Shown one piece after another: positions 21,862 through 33,230 of a DNA stretch of 64,000 bases. This DNA is from Bactrocera neohumeralis (Eukaryota > Arthropoda > Insecta > Diptera > Tephritidae), in assembly GCF_024586455.1 (NCBI RefSeq), contig NW_026089623.1:5577367-5641366 (forward strand). The letters run 5' to 3'. Position numbers and translations under genes: made by a program. The notes below the pieces were generated by a model. It was not told the origin of the DNA and did no database searches. It saw nothing but the letters and a program-made list of their open reading frames with translations. The first letter of the stretch is position 1, and each line of letters opens with the position of its first letter.

Positions 21862-23109
21862 ATGAACGCAAACAATACAAAAACAACACCAACTACAACA
21901 ACCAAATTGACGACAACAGCAACGACTAAGGACATGAGCTATCGGAATCCTATAACGGAATCCGATGAGGACGAACTACTTGCCTCCAGCCAGGAGACGA
22001 GTAAGAGTACTACCGAACATACCAAACAAAGTATACCGGTAGATACAGCAGTGAAAACCACAGAGGTAAGGGACGAAGCGTCCACCTCCAAGGCTGCCAT
22101 GAGCACCAACCAAAGTGCACTGGCGGCTAAAAGTGAGAACAAAAAGAAGCGCAAGAAATCCCAAAATCAGCTGAGGAAAAACCGGTACCAGAGGGCGGTC
22201 TTCATACTAGGGAAGATAGCCAAAGACCAGGCAGCCGGTACCCCAGTTGATGAGGCTGAAACAAAGCGCCTCAAATCCATCGTAGAGGAATATGAAGGCT
22301 ACCTGAAAAGGAAGCAATCACAACCTCAAGTAGAGAACAAACTAGAGAGTACTTCTCAAAAGAGAAATCGCTCCATCACAGAGGTACCCGGAACTCAGCC
22401 CAAAAAACCGAGGCGGAGTGAAGGAGAACACAGGAGCACAACAACGGCAAGGCATTTCTGCGATGTAGCCAGGGATAGCCTGCAGGTGGCCATTATAGAT
22501 GGAAATTCCTCCTCTCCGGGCACAATACAGGAGAGATGGGTGGAGATCGACGTCAGATTGTCGAGTATGGTGCTAAGCTATGTACTCGACAATCCTGCGG
22601 GTCCCCACCCGGAGTTTGACTCCTCTGAGACCCTCAGGGGCTACAGGGTCATCAAATGCGCGGATCAGGCCTCGCTAGATTTCCTGACGGGTAGTGTTGC
22701 TATAATTAGCAACGCCTTCGTATGCCTCCAATTGAGGCTTATACCCGCCAGGGACATTCCAAAGAGACCTCGTGCTCGCGTTTGGTTACCCCCTCTAGAG
22801 GAGCCAGGCGAAAAACTCCCGAGGTGCATTAAGCTGCAGAACAAATCTATACCAGGTATAGATGAGTGGCAGCTAATCAAGGAGGAAAAACCTAATAAAG
22901 CAAGTAAGCCAATACTAGTGGCCATTTGTGATGAGTCCATTGAGGCTCTGAAGAAGACTGACTACAAAATCAACTTCGGAATCCGCAAGGCCAGACTAAA
23001 AATCTTCCAAGGCGACAAAGCGGCTGACGAAGACGACACGGAAGAGGTCGACGACGCCAGCCAGTTACTAAGGAATGTGGGCATCGAAGAAACCCGAGAT
23101 GCCCAATAA
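21862..23109 (+). CDS. LOA ORF1 protein
   Basis: An open frame of about 415 codons from ATG at 21862. The frame stays open upstream to 21766, but the later ATG starts the usual Asn/Thr-rich N-terminus. The first third is rich in Thr, Ser and Lys with a basic KKKRKKS stretch. The C-terminal part from about residue 200 (HFCDVARDSLQVAIID to FGIRKARLKIF) resembles DUF4780, an RRM-like domain common in LOA ORF1 proteins. It ends in an acidic tail. Its stop overlaps the ORF2 start (GATGCCCAATAAC at 23098), so ORF2 is likely made by termination and restart. The role is to bind element RNA. Intact. Confidence 0.85.
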   Translation: MNANNTKTTPTTTTKLTTTATTKDMSYRNPITESDEDELLASSQETSKSTTEHTKQSIPVDTAVKTTEVRDEASTSKAAMSTNQSALAAKSENKKKRKKSQNQLRKNRYQRAVFILGKIAKDQAAGTPVDEAETKRLKSIVEEYEGYLKRKQSQPQVENKLESTSQKRNRSITEVPGTQPKKPRRSEGEHRSTTTARHFCDVARDSLQVAIIDGNSSSPGTIQERWVEIDVRLSSMVLSYVLDNPAGPHPEFDSSETLRGYRVIKCADQASLDFLTGSVAIISNAFVCLQLRLIPARDIPKRPRARVWLPPLEEPGEKLPRCIKLQNKSIPGIDEWQLIKEEKPNKASKPILVAICDESIEALKKTDYKINFGIRKARLKIFQGDKAADEDDTEEVDDASQLLRNVGIEETRDAQ

Positions 23110-26100
23110 CAACCTTAGATGTGTACAGATAAACCTGCAGCACTCGAAGAGTGCTACAGCGAATCTGACAACCCTCGTGAACGAGAGGGGCATCGACATC
23201 AGCCTAGTACAGGAGCCCTGGGTCAATGATGATTCCATTAAAGGGCTAAACAGCAGCAACTATAACCTGTTTTACACACGGAACAGAGGTAAACCTAGGG
23301 CATGCATCCTTATCAATAAAAGTATAAATGCATTTCTTTGTCCTAATTACAGCACAGCAGATATCATAGTGGTAAAGGTGGAACAGAAGGAAAAGCCCTT
23401 CTTCTTGGTCTCGGCTTACTTGGCCCATGACGAAGACTTACCACCGGCCCCGCTCGCCAGACTAGTAGAGGAGAATAGGAGGGATGATGTCCTAATAGGG
23501 TGTGATGCAAACGCAAGGCACACCGTATGGGGTAGCTCCAATATAAACACCAGAGGTGAGTCACTCTTGCAGTATATTTTGAATAGTAATCTAAGTATTT
23601 GCAACAAGGGCGATAAGCCAACATTTACTTTCCCAAGCTCGGATAGGTTTCCGGGGTGGGAGGAAGTGCTTGACCTCACGCTATCAACAGACACAGACAG
23701 TCTCGTTGTGGATAACTGGAGGGTATCCGATGAGCCTTTAATGTCGGATCACTCTTGGATACTCTTCAGCATCCGCGAGAAGTACAGTGCGCCTCTCACA
23801 TACCGGAACCCTAGAAGAACGGCATGGGGAAAATTTACCAGTATAGCAACAAAATGCCTTGAAAAGGGAGGCAACAAGAGTATCAGAAATCCTGAGGAAT
23901 TAGATTCAGAAGTAGAGAAGTTGGAAAAAATTTTAACCACAACTTTTAATAAATCTACTCCGCTAACAGTTTTGAAAAAGAGAAAGTCTCTTCCTTGGTG
24001 GAACAGTTAACTTAAGAGTTTGAGAACACAACTAAGGAAAACTTTCAATGAGAGTTTTAGAACCAAAATCTGGCAGCCATATAAAGACATTATGAAAGAA
24101 TACAAAAAAGCAGTCAGGAAAGCTAAAAAGGACTCATGGCAATCTTTCTGCACATCGATAGAAAGTTGCAGAGAAGCCGCTAGGCTGAGTAAAATGCTAT
24201 CCAAAGATCATATTAACACTGCCTGCATTAGGGCTGAGGGAAGTCATTGGACCTCCTCGGCAAAAGAGTCCCTGGAGGTACTAATCACAACGCACTTCCC
24301 CGGGAGCCAGCAAAAACCTTCAACGAGGGTTCAACCAGAACCACCGCTGAATGCAGCTGACTATCGAAGCCAAATAGTAGACAAAAGTAAAATCAAATAT
24401 GCCATAAACAGTTTTGCACCATTTAAAGCGGCAGGTCCTGACGGGATTATGCCCATAATGCTGCAAAAACTAGTAGAACCAATGGTTCTAAGGCTTGAAA
24501 ATATATACAAGGCTAGCATTCAACTATCTTACATCCCAAGAAGTTGGAAAAGGAGTAAAGTTGTGTTCCTTCCAAAACCAGGCAGAAGAACACACGAGAA
24601 TGCCAAGGATTTTAGACCTATAAGCCTTACCTCCTGTATGCTGAAGGTACTAGAAAGGCTAATAGATCTACACGTAAGAGCAATAATGGCGGAGAAGTTA
24701 TCGAAGTCCCAACATGCGTACATGAAGGGCCGATCAACCGAAACCGCCTTTCACGAGGTGATAAGTGTAATCGAAAAATCACTACACCACAAACAATACA
24801 CCATGGCTGCATTTCTAGACATAGAGGGCGCCTTCAACAACATAGAAGTAAATGCGATAATTAATTCTCTGGCACATGGTGGCATAGACGACACTGTGTG
24901 CAGATGGATACTATCGATGCTTGAGAATAGGAAGATTATAGCTTCAAACGGCGCTGCAACACAAACAAGCTATGTGAGTAGAGGAACGCCTCAAGGGGGG
25001 TCCTCTCTCCGATTCTTTGGGTTGCAGCGCTGAACGAAATACTACTCCAACTAAACGGTGAAGGAGTGAAAGCAGTAGCGTATGCAGACGATATAGTGTT
25101 GTTGGTTTCAGGCATGTTTCCTTCAACAGTCAGCGAGATTATGGAAAGAGCACTTCGTCGGTTAAACCTATGGGCTAAAAACAATGGTCTAGGAGTTAAC
25201 CCGAACAAAACAGAACTGATGCTATTCACTAGCAGAACCAAAATACCTCAGTTTCAACTTCCGGTACTAAACGGTACAACACTCACTCTATCCCCCACAG
25301 CTAAATACTTGGGGGTGGAGATTGACACGAAACTGTCCTGGAAAATAAATATAGAAAAAAGAATAAACAAAGCATACATGGCCTACTATACTTGTAAGAA
25401 AATCGTCAACAAGAATTGGGGCCTTAAACCAAGTATAATCATGTGGATGTATACGGCTGTCATAAGACCTATACTTACATATGGAGCTCTGGTATGGTGG
25501 CCAGCGCTAAACAAACAATACAATATTAGAAAATTAAATGGAATACAAAGAGCAGCATGTGCGGGTGTTACGGGTGCAATCAGGTCATGTCCGACTGATG
25601 CCTCAATGTGATCCTGCATCAACTACCAATGGACATTTTTATTCACAAAACAGCAGCTATTGCGGCGATAAAAATAAAAGAATTGGGAGGTTGGAAACAG
25701 CTGAACTACGGACATAGTGTAATTCTAAGCAAGTTCACTATTAACAAATCAGACTACATTCTCCCAAAGCTGGATTTCAGTAGACACTTCCAGGTGAGGA
25801 TACCATCTAGACGAGAATGGAGAAGAGGCTCAATAGAAGAGGAGGATACCACCTCAGTCTATACCGACGGGTCCAAAATGGACTGCGGAGTGGGCACGGG
25901 GGTATTCTCCGCTGATCTAGGCATATCTCTCTCTCTATACGTCTACCGAACTCGGCTAGCATCTTCCAAGCAGAAGTACTAGGCATAGAAAAAGCCTGCG
26001 AGGTTCTATTAGAAAACCACGGAAATATACATAAAGCAACTATATTTACGGACAGCCAGGCGGCCCTCCTGGCATTGTCTTCACCCATGACTAATTCCAG

Positions 26101-26707
26101 TATAGTTCACAGCTGCAAGAGAGCACTAAGCTCAATAAAAGACAAGCTCCAACTAAACTTGATCTGGGTTCCCGGACACAGGAACTTTTTCGGTAACGAA
26201 AAAGCAGACGAGTTGGCAAAGGCAGGAGCTTTCCTCAATGAATCCGAGGCGGAGCTAATACCAAGCCCGCTAGGATCGATAAAAGGAGAGATCAATAGAC
26301 AATTTCAGCAAATTGCAAACAACAGTTGGAAAAACATTACAAAATGCGTCATAACTAAACAATTATGGCCAACATATGACAGGAAAAGAACAAATGATTT
26401 ATTAAATAGGTCAAGAAAAAGTATTTACAGAATAACAGCTACCACAACAGGGCACTGGCCATTTGGGGAACATGCGTCCAAAATGGGATTGCCCTACAAC
26501 GATATCTGCCGTGGCTGCGGAGTAGCAGAGAACAAGGAAACAATTTTCCACTTTCTCTGCGAATGACCAGCTCTAGCACAGATCCGACACAAAACACTCG
26601 GAATCCACCAAGCACCAAATCTTGAATGGATTTCCACCAAAAGCATATCGGACATAAGTAGTTTCATCGAAACCTCAAAATGGTTTGAAAGAGAAGGTGA
26701 AACGTAA
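23099..26707 (+). pseudogene. LOA ORF2: endonuclease, reverse transcriptase, RNase H
   Basis: The endonuclease (23099-24009) has LVQEPWV, GCDANARHTVWG and MSDHSWI. A TAA at 24007-24009 interrupts the block after PWWNS. RT follows with FKAAGPDGIMP, MAAFLDIEGAFNN (motif A) and TPQGG (motif B), where one G is missing from a G-run near 25000, changing frame. Motif C AYADDIVLLV is at 25078 onwards. RNase H shows VYTDGSKMDCG, another frame change near 25900, FTDSQAA and the GHRNFFGNEKADEL block. A TGA at 26564-26566 replaces the Cys of a CEC block. The four breaks are few, which suggests recent loss. Confidence 0.9.
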
Positions 26708-26819
26708 TAGCAGATACAGGTGGTTCTACGAGTAGTGTATCAAAATGGCACATCAAGTGCTAATTGAGCCCGATAGGGCTGCACTCCTACCTACCTACCT
26801 ACCTGCCCCCGTGTAAATA

Positions 26820-26833
26820 TGGTCCTTCGAGCC
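26820..26833 (+). promoter_or_regulatory. Primer binding site of BEL-A, complementary to tRNA-Tyr
   Basis: TGGTCCTTCGAGCC stands right after the 5' LTR end (GTGTAAATA). Its complement GGCTCGAAGGACCA equals the 3' end of insect tRNA-Tyr with CCA as I know it. It starts minus-strand DNA synthesis. Confidence 0.75.
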
Positions 26834-27468
26834 TTACCGAAAGGCACTATTGGTTTCTACTCGTACAAAATTTTATAAAAAAAAGAAACGTTTTTACATA
26901 CATACATACATACATGGTGAGGTGGCAGAATTTAAGCAAACAGATACATAAATATTGGAGAAAAAATATATGTATATATAAACAAATAATTTCCAAAATA
27001 AAAAGTTCCAGTATAAAACGTGCGTGTCAAAAAACAACAAAAATGGATTTAACAAACTAAAACTAAAGTGCGCGAGGTCTGAGTGCGGAACATGAACGGA
27101 TAATAACAAAATATACAAAAAAAAAAAATTCAGTGCAGTACGGTGAAATACAACAAACAAACAAAAAACCAAAATAAAGTGCGGGAACATAATGCACTGA
27201 CCCAAACAAAACAAAGTGCAGTGACACAAAAAAAACAAAAAAAACAGAACAAAACCATATGTTTGTACTTACTTACATATATAAAGAACATAAAATCATA
27301 AATATCCATATATACACACATATAAATATATGTGTATATTAGTGAGGTGACAAAAATAAAAATGTGAACAGAGTGGAGAGAAACAGAGTGCAACAAGTAA
27401 ACTGTTCCAAAAAACAAAAATAATCCACACAATCGGGCGCGAAAACCTAAAGCAACTTCAAAGAAAAC
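26834..27468 (+). other. A-rich leader of BEL-A, first part
   Basis: Long leader before gag, rich in A and with a (CATA)n run near 26896-26912. Apparent minus-strand frames here are T-rich artefacts. It continues at 29412 after the inserted gypsy-type element. Confidence 0.6.
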
Positions 27469-27704
27469 TGTGGGCACACAGACAAGTCGTACCACATCTG
27501 GCAGCACTGTTTGTCAGTTATTCTATTATTTCATTTTCTTTATATTCTTCTTGGAAATTTACAGTTTCAACTGAATTCTAAGCTTTTAGTTTTTAAGAAG
27601 CGTCACTTCTTGTATAGACGCCAACAAGTGAAGAAGTCTTTTGAGTTATCTTAATAAATAATCTGTAATTTTATATATATAAATGTGGTGCATAAGTCGC
27701 CACA
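27469..27704 (+). repeat. 5' LTR of the CsRn1-type element
   Basis: 236 bases, TGTGGGCACACAG to GTCGCCACA. A poly(A) signal AATAAA lies near 27653. Matches 29172-29407 almost perfectly (TTTTCT/ATTCTC difference near 27535). Confidence 0.9.
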
Positions 27705-27708
27705 TAAT

Positions 27709-27718
27709 TGGTGACCCC
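27709..27718 (+). promoter_or_regulatory. Primer binding site of the CsRn1-type element (tRNA-Trp)
   Basis: TGGTGACCCC begins four bases after the LTR. It is the complement of GGGGTCACCA, the end of insect tRNA-Trp, and is the usual primer of CsRn1-clade gypsy elements. Confidence 0.7.
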
Positions 27719-27741
27719 TACAATTGAACAGCACACCATAA

Positions 27742-28660
27742 TTGGTACAACTACAGTGTAACAACACTACATCACCTTGCCGCCCAGTTGAGCCTACGAG
27801 GCCGCGCAACTGTAACTGGCGCAAACGACCAACGCAATACGCCACCTGTACGTCTACGGCCTCGGCAGCGGACAAGATATCCAATGGGCGTCCAGCACCG
27901 ATCTTACGGGCCTCTTCCCAGCCATCATCGAAGCGCCAGCTATCACCCAGGCGCCAGCCGCCGGCGATGGTGCCACGACCTACTACACTAACGCCAGCGA
28001 TTTGTATCAGCCGAATTTGACTGGTTCAGCGCAACAACATGGCCACAACCATCAACAACAGCAAAATCCGCACGTACAAATGCAACTGCAATCGCAGGAC
28101 CTGTCGCTGGAGCAGCGCACATAAGTACAGTACCGCTTATCTACCAACAGCAATCATCATCATCATTTTGCTAGCAACAGTTCCTCCATATCCTGATGTA
28201 CGAACTACCCAACTTCTGACCTCATCATCAACCAATATCACAACCTCCGACCACATACCAATTGTCGCAGGCACTACAAGCCGTCATCATGCAACACGCA
28301 CAACCAAAAATGACGCTACAAACACTGCAGCACATGTCAACGTGAATCCGGCTCAACGCACTTTGCATCAGTCGCCGCCTCCAAGCTACATGCAACACTA
28401 TCAAGTGCACAACGCCACAATCAGCCCCCGCCCAGGTTGCCAACCAGCCGCCACGTTACCCTTCGGCACCCTACATTTCGCACTACCAACAATGGTAACC
28501 CATCGCCAACTATTCATTTACGACCGCACATCGAGTACGAATTTCCTCGTCGACAATGGCACGGATTTCGGCAACTCCGCTTTCTCGTAAACTAAAAATA
28601 GTAACTTCTTTTCGACTGCAAGCTGCAAACGGTAGCAAAGTCGGAACCTACGGAGTTAAG
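27742..28660 (+). pseudogene. gag and protease remnant of the CsRn1-type element
   Basis: Pro/Gln/Ala-rich pieces in changing frames are followed by an aspartic protease start, FLVDNGTDFG near 28540-28570. In the family this reads as FLVDTGA-like, so the Thr of the DTG active site has become Asn. After a break, LQAANGSKVGTYGVK (about 28617-28660) is the next conserved block of the same protease. No RT follows. The protease is dead by the active-site change and the frame break. Confidence 0.65.
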
Positions 28661-28670
28661 GCGCTCAACT

Positions 28671-28906
28671 CAGTCTCGCACGTTTAGGCTCCTATGCAAC
28701 CGTCATAGCCCTAACCGAGAACTGCACAAATATCCAATCGGTCGCTTGTAGACCCTAACCCAGTCTCGCACGTGTAGGCTCCTATGCAACCGTCATAGCC
28801 CTAACCGAGAACTGCACAAATAACCAATCGGTCGCTTGTAGACCCTAACCCAGTCTCGCACGTGTAGGCTCCTATGCAACCGTCATAGCCCTAACCGAGA
28901 ACTGCA
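28671..28906 (+). repeat. Tandem repeat, 90-base unit, about 2.6 copies
   Basis: Units start at 28671, 28761 and 28851 (CAGTCTCGCACG...). They are nearly identical. They lie inside the CsRn1-type element, just after the protease scrap. Confidence 0.9.
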
Positions 28907-29066
28907 CAACAACTACTTAACCATACAAATTGGCCAGTGACAACAGTACGCCGCACAGCCGTACTCGCACCGAGCAAATAAATTCGCAACAACTACTTAA
29001 CCATACCAATTGGCCAGTGACAACAGTACGCCGCACAGCCGTACTCTCACCAAGCAAATGAATTCG
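28907..29066 (+). repeat. Tandem repeat, 80-base unit, two copies
   Basis: Units start at 28907 and 28987 (CAACAACTACTTAACC...), almost identical. It follows directly on the 90-base array. Confidence 0.9.
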
Positions 29067-29171
29067 CTACATACATCAACCAGCCTAACAGCACCAAGCA
29101 CCCGGACTAGGATCTAGTAAAGGAACTCAACCTTAAATAAGTCCAGCAGGACTTTATTTGAGGGGGAGTAC

Positions 29172-29407
29172 TGTGGGCACACAGACAAGTCGTACCACAT
29201 CTGGCAGCACTGTTTGTCAGTTATTCTATTATTTCATTCTCTTTATATTCTTCTTGGAAATTTACAGTTTCAACTGAATTCTAAGCTTTTAGTTTTTAAG
29301 AAGCGTCACTTCTTGTATAGACGCCAACAAGTGAAGAAGTCTTTTGAGTTATCTTAATAAATAATCTGTAATTTTATATATATAAATGTGGTGCATAAGT
29401 CGCCACA
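29172..29407 (+). repeat. 3' LTR of the CsRn1-type element
   Basis: Same 236-base sequence as 27469-27704, preceded by the polypurine tract TTTGAGGGGGAGTAC and followed by the AAAC target copy. Confidence 0.9.
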
Positions 29408-29411
29408 AAAC

Positions 29412-30310
29412 AAAAACAAATATTCGGGCGCGGACAAAATATAGCCACTTAATACGAGTATAAAGCAACAACATTACGAGGCATACGAGTACCAGCTGGA
29501 AACATTTTGGAGAGGAGCATAGAAATTTTGCTATTTGCACATAATACATACATATATACAGCCACATTACCCCTCAAAGGAAACCACAGTGAGCGTATCA
29601 TGTTCTTTATTAATTTCATATATGCATATATGCTTGCCAAAAATTGCAGTGTTATTTGACATAAAACCTGTAATTAAAATCTGCTTTAACGGCAAAAAAA
29701 AAAAAATCTTTACCTATTTAGCGCTTAAGGTAATGTACATCTGTTAAATCTATAAAAATCATAAGAGCTTATCTTTGTGTTTCGAAAACACCAAAAGCAA
29801 TTAAGTCCAAGCAATTACTTGCGAAAAATTTCCGGCAAACCTTTTCTGCTTAATAAAGCAGTAATCGGGTTTTATAAATTAAGTAAGCAAAGGCACATAC
29901 AATAATCAAAAATTGTAACAGAAAAAACAAAGCAAGAATTGAAAAAGGGGGTGCATATTCGCATGTATACCAAGAGGAGATATACATATTTCTCCTCATA
30001 TATTCCTAATATACATACATACCACAAAAAATATACACAGAAACCTTAACATACAAATTACATACTTATAAAATCAGAAATATTATATTAGAACATGTGA
30101 TTAGTTACATACGTACATATACATATATAATAGTGCATACGGAAATCTGTTCTACCGAATTCGTTTTCCCGCTCTCTTTTCGTCGTGCAAATATATTGCC
30201 AAACAAAAAAAAAACAAAATTACACATGCATTACAGCATATTGTTTGCTCATATACATTAGCACAAACAATTTGTGCATACTAATCAAAAAAGCGAATTG
30301 ATCTCTCTAA
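29412..30310 (+). other. Leader of BEL-A, second part
   Basis: AT-rich, with many ACATA/TATGTA motifs and no convincing gene. It ends at the CTCTAA target copy of the short TIR element. Confidence 0.5.
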
Positions 30311-30985
30311 GTTTGCGATTACATGAGGCAACTTTAGTTGCTAATTCTCGGGCGATTCTCTTTTGCTGTCGCCCATTACCTTCACACGAGCAACTTGTGT
30401 TGCGCAACTCTGCTCGAGTTTTTTTCTCATTCTCTTTCACTTTACTTTAACCCATTGTCTACTCTTTACTTTAACCCATTGTCTCTTCTTTTTCCTTATA
30501 GGTATTTGGGCCACTCTATCACATATATTAATCAGCTCTGTCAATTAAGAAATACATTTTATTTATTAAAACAAAGATATATCACCCTTTTTACTATCGT
30601 CTGAATCAATAAGTATGGCTTCCTCCATACATTTCACAATATCTTTAATTAATTCGATTTTTTCCTCATACTCCATTTTCTAAAATATTTATATTATATT
30701 ATGAATATTTGTATACATATTTGCAAATTACTTACCAAAAGATGAAATTAAATTTTTTAAATATGTATATTCAAAATATTAATTTCAAAAAAATATACGC
30801 AAATGCAACTATGTACTACGAAAGAAAGAACACGAATGCCGAAAAACGTCGCAGCGAACTGCTACGAATAAGAACACAAAGCGAGTTGCTGAACACTGGA
30901 AACTCGGCGCGATTCCCCTCTCCTCGTCGCCCCCTCGCCTATAAACCAAGAGTTGCCGCAACAAAAGTTGCCTCGTGTGATAAGG
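30311..30985 (-). mobile_element. Short TIR DNA element, copy 2
   Basis: Inverted relative to copy 1 at 8057-8729 and similar along its whole length. Ends: GCGATTACATGAGGCAAC and the complement-like GTTGCCTCGTGTGATAA. CTCTAA stands on both sides (30305-30310 and 30986-30991). A nearby duplicate of the target region at 31150-31210 reads ATTGATCTCTCTAACGAGC without any insert, which confirms the ends. Non-autonomous. Confidence 0.85.
30566..30676 (-). CDS. 36-codon micro-ORF of the short TIR element, copy 2
   Basis: ATG at 30676, stop at 30566-30568, on the minus strand, in the same place as 8360-8470 in copy 1. It starts MEYEEKIELI and keeps length, charge and the IDSDDSKKG block. Three of the four differences are between chemically close residues or keep charge. 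Confidence 0.45.
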   Translation of the reverse strand: MEYEEKIELIKDIVKCMEEAILIDSDDSKKGDISLF

Positions 30986-31513
30986 CTCTAACGAGCTCTC
31001 AATTGCACATAACATAAGCAACTTCGTACGAACATACATATATACATGTACCACCGTATATGCAAACATACATCTTATATTAAAACATAAAAGTTCAAAG
31101 TCCACCTTTGCAATTATCCGGCAATACCTCTTGTTCTTTGGCAAACAAAAACAAGCAGGATTGTGGACAAAAATCTAATTGATCTCTCTAACGAGCTCTC
31201 AATTGCACAAAGCATAAGCAACTTCATACACACATACAAACATACATATAAGTCCAAGTATTAGGGTGTACCTAAATACAAATATTTGGACATAAAATAT
31301 TTTAATTAATAAAAAATACGGGGTTTTAATAGCAATTAACAATTCAAATAAATACAAAGCGATATTAATAAAAATACTTTTTGCTAATATTATCCGAAAT
31401 AGCAAACTCTTATTTACATAAAAGAGTATTTCATTTTCTATACTTTATCGCTTCATATAGATACTATAAATCAGTTTACCCTGAGAAAAATTTTAATACA
31501 CAATATAATAAAA
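30986..31513 (+). other. BEL-A leader, third part, with a local duplication
   Basis: GCTCTCAATTGCACA...ATAAGCAACTTC appears at about 30995-31026 and again at 31196-31227. The second copy is preceded by the uninterrupted target of the TIR element. The rest is AT-rich leader up to the gag ATG. Confidence 0.6.
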
Positions 31514-33230
31514 ATGGTTAATAACGGAAAAAATCATAATGCACCAGCAGCAGCTATACGCTCAAAACAGGCTATTAAATTCATTTCAGAAAGTGACAGT
31601 TTAACAAGATACTGCACTAGATTTGCCTCTTCACCGATGCACGAAAACTCGGAATCGTTATTAGAAATAAAAAGCCAAAATCTCAAAAATTTTTGGACTC
31701 GCCTCCAAGCGGCTCATGATGCCATAGTAGATTGTGACAATTCAGATCTACCACAAAATTTTAAATCATCGGCTTACGCAATATACGAAAACTGCTTAGA
31801 CCAGTATGAAGAAACGAAAGCTATGATCTCCGATCAATTAAAGCTAATAAAAGCAATTGCACCTACTCCCCACAGTAGAGTAGAGCTGCCACAAACAGAC
31901 AGTCAAGAGGCAAGTTCAGGCAACCACCTCGAGGTGCCCGCATGTGACACAGAAACCTTTTACGGAGGTTATGAAGAATGGCCGTCCTTCCGGGACATGT
32001 TCACGGCCGTGTACATAAACCATCCTCAATTATCACATGCGCAAAAATTGTATCACCTCAGATACAAAACTAAAGGTCAAGAAGGCGAAATAGTCAAACA
32101 GTTCGCATTAAATGACGATAATTTCAATTTGGCTTGGGAAGCTCTAAAAGCTAGATATGAAAACGACAGAATACTGGTCGATAAGCAAGTAACGACACTA
32201 ATGAACTTGCCAAAAATTAAGAAAGGAACAAGTGTAGAATTCATCAAACTAGAATCTACTGTTTCAAATTGTTTGTCGATTCTATCGACACTAAATCTTA
32301 CACAGACAGCTGGGACCCAATTCTGGTAAACATATGCACCGCCGCATTACCAGAAAAGTCGTTACTTCTATGGGAGCAAAAGCCAACGTGGCAGCAAATG
32401 AAAAATTTACTCACCGCCCAATATGAAATTGCGGAAAGGTTAGAAGAAAAAATAATCAAAACTAAGATCATTAAACACGACCAAAATAGAAGCTTCAATA
32501 GACCCCAAGCTAGAAGCAACAAAAATTTAAACAAAAGCTTTCACAAAACGCTCTCGTTCATATCCGAACAGAACAAATATATGTCATGCGAACTATGTAC
32601 AGAGGGCATAAACTCAAAACTTGCGAGAAGTTTAAAAAATTAAATATTAACGAAAGGAACAACTTTGTCAGATCAAAAAGACTCTGTACAAACTGCTTGT
32701 CCCATACACACAATCTTAAAAATTGCAAAAGCAAATATAATTGCCTGTATTGTCACAAAAGACACAACTCAATGCTTCATTACAGCAGATATCCCATCTC
32801 ACCCCAAAGAAGCGCTTATTCACAAAGAACCACGGGTTTAATTGCAAAAGCAAATCCCGATACACAAAATTCAAAAAATTGCCAAGAGACACCATGTTGC
32901 TCAAAGGCACAAAAAGTTCAAACGCTGCACAGCGAAGCACAAAGTGGACTAGTTATAGAACCAGTTACCACCAGATCAACTCAGGTTGAGAACAAAAACC
33001 TTAATTCACAATTAAGTAAATCGCAAAAGTTAAAGAAACTTCCATTAGCAAACAAAACTATAAAAGATCAGTATTGTGAGCACTTCTCTAAAGCCACAAC
33101 TACTGGATCATATAATGGCCGGTACGTCGTACGACAACCACTAGAGCCACAATTTTGCAATACCCCACATAAAGATATAAAAAACAAAGTCAGACTTACC
33201 TCTGACAGTCGATATATTAAAAGCACATAA
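31514..33230 (+). pseudogene. gag of BEL-A
   Basis: The ATG at 31514 (AAAATGG) starts an open frame of 260 codons with the BEL gag blocks WPSFRDMFTAVYINHP, KLYHLRYKT and NLAWEAL. A frame change near 32280 leads to 32269-32643 (SWDPI, PTWQQMK, LTAQYEIAER). Another leads to 32586-33230 with the knuckles CTNCLSHTHNLKNC and CLYCHKRH, then CCSKA. After that the frame jumps by deletion into the protein block just before RT (a GRYVVRQPLEP motif). Gag alone is nearly whole; the protease and most of pol are deleted. Confidence 0.8.

Larger units (their letters stand above)
21518..26803 (+). mobile_element. LOA-group non-LTR retrotransposon, near full length, copy A
   Basis: About 5.3 kb with a 5' leader, ORF1 with a DUF4780-like domain, ORF2 with endonuclease, RT and RNase H, and a (CTAC)n tail. 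TGCCCCCGTGT stands on both sides (21507-21517 and 26804-26814) as an 11-base target duplication, and it is part of the BEL-A LTR. ORF2 has at least two stops and two frame changes, so this copy is dead, but the damage is light. A 3' fragment of the same family is at 10673-11894. Confidence 0.9.
27469..29407 (+). mobile_element. Non-autonomous gypsy-group (CsRn1-type) LTR element
   Basis: LTRs of 236 bases at 27469-27704 and 29172-29407 (TGTGGG...GCCACA) differ at about one base. AAAC flanks both ends (27465-27468 and 29408-29411). The primer site TGGTGACCCC at 27709 fits tRNA-Trp, as in the CsRn1 clade. TTTGAGGGGGAGTAC before the right LTR is the polypurine tract. The 1.47-kb interior holds only gag and protease scraps and two tandem repeats. 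RT and integrase are missing, so it must be moved by another element. The near-identical LTRs point to a recent insertion. Confidence 0.9.

Noticed and set aside
26820..26833. tRNA gene fragment
   Set aside because: Only the 14 bases complementary to the tRNA-Tyr end are present, directly after an LTR. It is a primer binding site.
26894..27507. Overlapping minus-strand frames rich in Phe, Leu, Tyr and Val, like membrane proteins
   Set aside because: They lie opposite the A-rich leader of BEL-A and reflect base composition. No start context or family motif.
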